From positions 1 through 64,000 of the forward strand of contig NZ_MCZK01000006.1 of the NCBI RefSeq assembly GCF_002875945.1: 64,000 nucleotides of DNA, in the 5' to 3' direction. Positions 60,788 through 64,000 of this stretch are shown in pieces. How positions within the stretch are numbered: position 1 is the stretch's first letter; the number at the start of each line of letters is the position of its first letter. The notes beneath the pieces are model-generated. The model worked only from the letters and a program-made list of their open reading frames with translations, had not been told where the DNA came from and searched no databases. The stretch is from Vibrio lentus (GTDB taxonomy: Bacteria > Pseudomonadota > Gammaproteobacteria > Enterobacterales > Vibrionaceae). The translations under genes were made by a program, and so were the position numbers.

Positions 60788-61654
60788 TTATTTTCTTCGC
60801 GACCATTTGATGTAGCAAAACAGTGAACCGATAATCAAGGCTCCACCCAACAATTTCTGCATTTCGACCGTTTCTCCCAACATGCTGACACTAAGTAATA
60901 GTGTCCATACTGGCTCTAGAATCATGATAAGCGCCGCTACTTCCATGTTCACGGAGTGCTGCCCTACCGTTTGCAATAAGTAACGAATAGAAGTTGCGAT
61001 AACAGCAGACACGATAAACCAAAAGATGAGCGTTTTGGTGATTTCAAACTCCGGTTGAGCGGTCATAGACGCAAACGCCATCCCACTGATACCGACCACA
61101 AAAAGCTGTACGCAAATCGAAGCAATTGGCTTGATGTTAGTAATAACACGCTTGTTCATCACAAAGTGGACAGAGAGCAACATTGAAGCCAATAGGAAGT
61201 AGATCTGACTTTGTTCAACGTGCCAACCGTTGGTGAGAGTAAGCAGCAACATACCCATGATCGCGATAGGAAATGATTTCCAAAATGCACGATTAGGCTT
61301 AACTCGAAACAGAATCCAAGAGACAAATGGCGCGATGATCATAGCCAAGCTCATGATGAATGCACCTTCAGACAAGCTTTCAGTTACCGATACGGCAAAC
61401 ACCCAAACCTGCAATGAGGCAGACAACAATAGACCAACGCCACAAAGCGACAGGATCTGCTTAAGAGATAGCTTGCGAATATGATGAATACAGAATGGCA
61501 GTAAAATCAGGCTCGCCACGAAAAATCGCACACCAATGAACACTGGCCCAGGCATTTCCATGACCACCAACTTAGAGGCAATCCACCCAACACCCGCCAG
61601 CAAAGTGGCACACAAGAGGTAAAGCTCGCCACGCATCGCTTTTACGTTCATCAT
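60788..61654 (-). CDS. EamA/DMT-superfamily transporter
   Basis: This is a ten-helix drug/metabolite transporter of the EamA type, two repeats of five helices. I use ATG 61654 (MMNVKAMRGELYLLCATL), 288 residues; ATG 61651 is equally possible. The longer frame to 61729 runs through the nemA terminator and should be discarded. EamA features are LLAGVGWIASKLVVMEMPGPVFIGVRFFVASLILLPF and LEPVWTLLLSVSMLGETVEMQKLLGGALIIG. The substrate is unknown. It ends at a terminator shared with marR. Confidence 0.86.
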   Translation of the reverse strand: MMNVKAMRGELYLLCATLLAGVGWIASKLVVMEMPGPVFIGVRFFVASLILLPFCIHHIRKLSLKQILSLCGVGLLLSASLQVWVFAVSVTESLSEGAFIMSLAMIIAPFVSWILFRVKPNRAFWKSFPIAIMGMLLLTLTNGWHVEQSQIYFLLASMLLSVHFVMNKRVITNIKPIASICVQLFVVGISGMAFASMTAQPEFEITKTLIFWFIVSAVIATSIRYLLQTVGQHSVNMEVAALIMILEPVWTLLLSVSMLGETVEMQKLLGGALIIGSLFCYIKWSRRK

Positions 61655-61675
61655 TTTTATTCGATCCAATAACAA

Positions 61676-61708
61676 AAAAAGCAACCTGACTCTGCAAGGT
61701 TGCTTTTT
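61676..61708 (-). terminator. Terminator between nemA and the DMT transporter
   Basis: Perfect 12-bp stem AAAAAGCAACCT (61676-61687) with 61697-61708; a T7 run follows on the minus strand. Confidence 0.88.
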
Positions 61709-61765
61709 ATAAACTCTTAACAGGATCAAGATACTATCTCAATACTCTGCTTCAGGCAGCAGTTT

Positions 61766-62863
61766 TTAGCCTGCGTATTCAGGGTAATCAGTTAAGCCTT
61801 TTTCAGCACCACCAAACAAGGTGTTTGGATCGTGCGGAGCCAGCGGAAAACCATTTTGAATACGAGCGGGTAAATCAGGGTTCGCAACGAATGGACGACC
61901 AAAGCCAACCATGTCTGTTACGCCTTCAGCAACCGCTTGCTCGCCACGTTCGCTATCGTATTTACCTGCATAAATCAGAACACCTTTGAACGCTTCACGA
62001 ACGGCAGCTTTGAATGCTTTTGGCGTTTCAGGCGCGTCATCCCAGTCTACTTCTGCGATGTGCAGGTAAACGATCTTGTACAGATTTAGGAATGCTGCCG
62101 CTGCTGTGTAAGTTTCTACAGGCGTCGCATCAACCGTGCCATTTAGCGAAGTAAACGGAGCAAGACGAACACCAACACGCTCAGCGCCAATCGCCTCAAC
62201 CATAGCTTCAACCACTTCACCTAAGAAACGTAAGCGGTTTTCAGTTGAACCGCCGTATTCATCGGTACGGTTGTTTGCTTCAGAGTCAATGAACTGGTTA
62301 ATCAGGTAGCCATTTGCTGCGTGAAGTTCAATGCCATCAAAGCCTGCTTCGATTGCATTAAGCGCCGCTTGGCGATATTGCTCAACCACTCCTTTGATGT
62401 CTTCTTTGGTCATTTCACGAGGTTCAACCACATCAACAAAGCCCGGCTCATCAGTGCCATTATCGATGAAGACTTTTACGTTTTCCGCTTTCATCGCAGA
62501 AGACGAGATTGGCTGTTCACCGCCGATGTTATCTGGGTGTGTTACACGGCCTACATGCCAAAGTTGAGCGAAAATAACGCCCTCTTTTTCATGCACTGCA
62601 TCGGTTACTTTTTTCCAACCCGCGATTTGCTCTTCAGAGTAGATACCCGGTGTCCAAGCGTAGCCTTGACCCAATGGTGAAATCTGAGTGCCTTCTGCCA
62701 CAATCAAACCCGCAGAAGCGCGTTGAGCGTAGTAAGCCGCCATCATTTCGTTTGCAGAATTACCAGGTTGCGTTGCACGAGAACGAGTCATCGGAGGCAT
62801 AACAATACGGTTTTTTAGTTCGATGTTACCAAGTTGAATTGGTTGAAATAGGGCGTTTGTCAT
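61766..62863 (-). CDS. nemA: Old-yellow-enzyme alkene reductase NemA
   Basis: NemA is an FMN NADPH-dependent ene-reductase that reduces N-ethylmaleimide and other electrophilic alkenes. The 365 residues (ATG 62863, with GAGGA 7 nt before it; the ATG at 62869 is too close to that Shine-Dalgarno sequence) form the OYE TIM barrel: NRIVMPPMTRSRA at the start, AEGTQIS, the QLWHVGR segment, HAANGYLINQFID (His and Asn pair for substrate), GVRLAPF, and VGFGRPFVANPDL. It is 14 bp after gloA, an electrophile-detoxification operon as in E. coli nemRA-gloA. Confidence 0.95.
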   Translation of the reverse strand: MTNALFQPIQLGNIELKNRIVMPPMTRSRATQPGNSANEMMAAYYAQRASAGLIVAEGTQISPLGQGYAWTPGIYSEEQIAGWKKVTDAVHEKEGVIFAQLWHVGRVTHPDNIGGEQPISSSAMKAENVKVFIDNGTDEPGFVDVVEPREMTKEDIKGVVEQYRQAALNAIEAGFDGIELHAANGYLINQFIDSEANNRTDEYGGSTENRLRFLGEVVEAMVEAIGAERVGVRLAPFTSLNGTVDATPVETYTAAAAFLNLYKIVYLHIAEVDWDDAPETPKAFKAAVREAFKGVLIYAGKYDSERGEQAVAEGVTDMVGFGRPFVANPDLPARIQNGFPLAPHDPNTLFGGAEKGLTDYPEYAG

Positions 62864-62877
62864 TGTCATTTCCTCGA

Positions 62878-63255
62878 TTAACCTAGTTGAATCAGTTCGA
62901 TTTGGTAGCCGTCTGGGTCAGTGATAAAAGCGATGTGTGTTGAACCGCCTTTTACTGGACCCGCTTCGCGAGTCACATTGCCACCCAGCGATTTAATCTT
63001 GTCACACGCCGCGTAAATGTCTTCCACACCCAATGCTAAATGGCCAAAAGCGTTACCCATTTCGTATTCGTTGGTATCCCAGTTATGAGTCAGTTCGATG
63101 GTTGTGCCGCCTTGCTCGTAACCAACAAAAACTAAGGTGTAGCGGTAATCGTTATTGTCATGGCGCTCAAGCTCTTTCATACCCAATACCTTGGTGTAGA
63201 ACTCAATAGACTTATCTAGATCAGCAACTCGAATCATTGTGTGTAGGAATTTCAT
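62878..63255 (-). CDS. gloA: Glyoxalase I (lactoylglutathione lyase)
   Basis: GloA converts the methylglyoxal-glutathione hemithioacetal to S-lactoylglutathione. The 125 residues are the compact bacterial Ni(II)-type form. Metal ligands are visible as His5 (MKFLHTM), Glu in TTIELTHNW, His in [10 protein letters not shown], and Glu in YQIELIQ near the C-terminus. It is upstream of nemA in the same operon. A LysR-type regulator on the same strand lies upstream, with a 203-bp gap that should contain the promoter. Confidence 0.96.
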   Translation of the reverse strand: MKFLHTMIRVADLDKSIEFYTKVLGMKELERHDNNDYRYTLVFVGYEQGGTTIELTHNWDTNEYEMGNAFGHLALGVEDIYAACDKIKSLGGNVTREAGPVKGGSTHIAFITDPDGYQIELIQLG

Positions 63256-63458
63256 ATTTCACCCTTTTTAGCCCAGCAACGTGGGCCGATATAATCGTGA
63301 GTGGAGGTTATCCACTTCTTTCTTAGGGTTAATATACGGACTGACAGCAAATAAATGAAATTATCAAAAATTCTCATTGTGATAATTTTTTGTTATGAGG
63401 AATTTAATACAGATGATTTGCTATGGGTGGTATTGACAAGCGAAAGGCAGGGGTGCAA

Positions 63459-64000
63459 TCAGAAAGCGGAACGCCAACTGTTGAGCGTCTTAGACATGTC
63501 ATTCGTGGTATTGATAACCTGCTCTCTGAACCACTTATGGGCCGGATCGTTATTCTGCTTTTTCAACCAGATAAGGTAATGAGAGATCGGTTGGTAATCG
63601 AAAGGTGGTTTGAATAACTGTAAATCAAAACGATCCTTAAACTGAATCGCCAATGACAGCGGCGCAACCGTGATGTAATCAGACTGACTGCACAGCAGTA
63701 AGTTATTGAACAAAGAACTGCCGTGAATCACAATCTTACGTCGAGATAAGTCTAATGAGGTGTAGTGGCTCAAGCTTCTCACTTGGCGACGTGTCCTAGC
63801 CAAAACCGCATGTTGCTCACTCAAATACTGCGCTTCGGTGATCTCGCCTTTGATTCTCGGGTGTCCATTTCGGCAAACAATCACAAACTCACTGTCATAG
63901 AGCTTTTCGCTAACCGTACTTGGATGCTCAGGCAACACAATGTCGATCATCACATCAAACTTTTGAGTCAGGAGATCTTCGTGAACTTGATCATCAGTAT
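63459..64000 (-). CDS. LysR-family regulator (partial, 5' end beyond window)
   Basis: Only the C-terminal effector-binding half is present; the frame is open to the end of the window. The visible sequence is a LysR substrate-binding domain: DVMIDIVLPEHPSTVSEKL, YDSEFVIVCRNGHPRI, and a second lobe with YITVAPLSLAIQF. The apparent start at 63953 is an internal GTG, not the true one. The gene lies upstream of gloA-nemA on the same strand; it could regulate them, although LysR regulators are more often divergent from their targets. Confidence 0.85.
   Translation of the reverse strand, partial: TDDQVHEDLLTQKFDVMIDIVLPEHPSTVSEKLYDSEFVIVCRNGHPRIKGEITEAQYLSEQHAVLARTRRQVRSLSHYTSLDLSRRKIVIHGSSLFNNLLLCSQSDYITVAPLSLAIQFKDRFDLQLFKPPFDYQPISHYLIWLKKQNNDPAHKWFREQVINTTNDMSKTLNSWRSAF

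Noticed and set aside
61655-61729. 25-codon N-terminal extension of the DMT transporter
   Set aside because: It spans the nemA terminator and is not typical of EamA proteins.

Overview
The window is chromosomal DNA of a marine Vibrio, most likely of the Splendidus clade or close to it. I infer this from moderate GC, dense gene packing, strong terminators, and linked genes typical of Vibrio: lrp/ald, the PilZ gene plzB next to mfd and csiV, and a DUF1887 protein resembling V. cholerae VC1899. No database search was run. I saw no tRNA or rRNA gene, prophage, intact insertion sequence or CRISPR array. Most of the window is core genome; the less ordinary material lies in intergenic elements and at about 43-64 kb.

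Layout. 1-1.6 kb: 3' part of a response-regulator/TPR gene. 1.7-10.4 kb: serS, rarA, lolA, ftsK and lrp on the minus strand, with ald divergent from lrp; a MITE-like element lies between lolA and ftsK. 10.6-15.8 kb: a methyltransferase, cysB, a membrane-anchored coiled-coil protein, miaE with an overlapping upstream ORF, and pyrF. 15.9-20.3 kb: lapB-lapA (LPS assembly control), ihfB, rpsA with a structured leader lacking a Shine-Dalgarno sequence, and cmk. 20.6-26.6 kb: comEC-msbA-lpxK-ycaR-kdsB, an LPS export and Kdo/lipid A operon that includes a 59-aa gene. 26.7-30.5 kb: a DUF2062 gene and lolCDE. With lolA and lapAB, much of this half serves the outer membrane.

30.7-36.3 kb: plzB-mfd, csiV and an acetyltransferase. 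36.4-43.2 kb (minus): ndh behind a long upstream region with a perfect FNR-type site, then the block hinT / COG3014 lipoprotein / ycfL / lpoB / thiK / ycfP, which resembles the enterobacterial hinT-ycfP cluster but lacks nagZ. A 264-bp inverted-repeat element flanked by TA sits between hinT and the lipoprotein genes. 43.5-46.8 kb: a chemoreceptor and a CARF plus PD-(D/E)xK nuclease-like protein of the Card1/Can2 type with no CRISPR system in view.

47-54.8 kb: udp with a CRP-like site, a Zn/Cd/Pb ATPase with a MerR/ZntR-type promoter (20-bp spacer over a dyad), a MATE pump, a CBS-pair protein, two small orphans and ybiB. 55-64 kb: a TetR regulator, a small exported Cys/His protein before a DsbA-like gene, ppiB, an Omp85-type barrel without visible POTRA domains, a divergent cytochrome c'/cytochrome b561-MarR locus sharing a long palindrome, a DMT exporter, gloA-nemA detoxification genes and a truncated LysR regulator.
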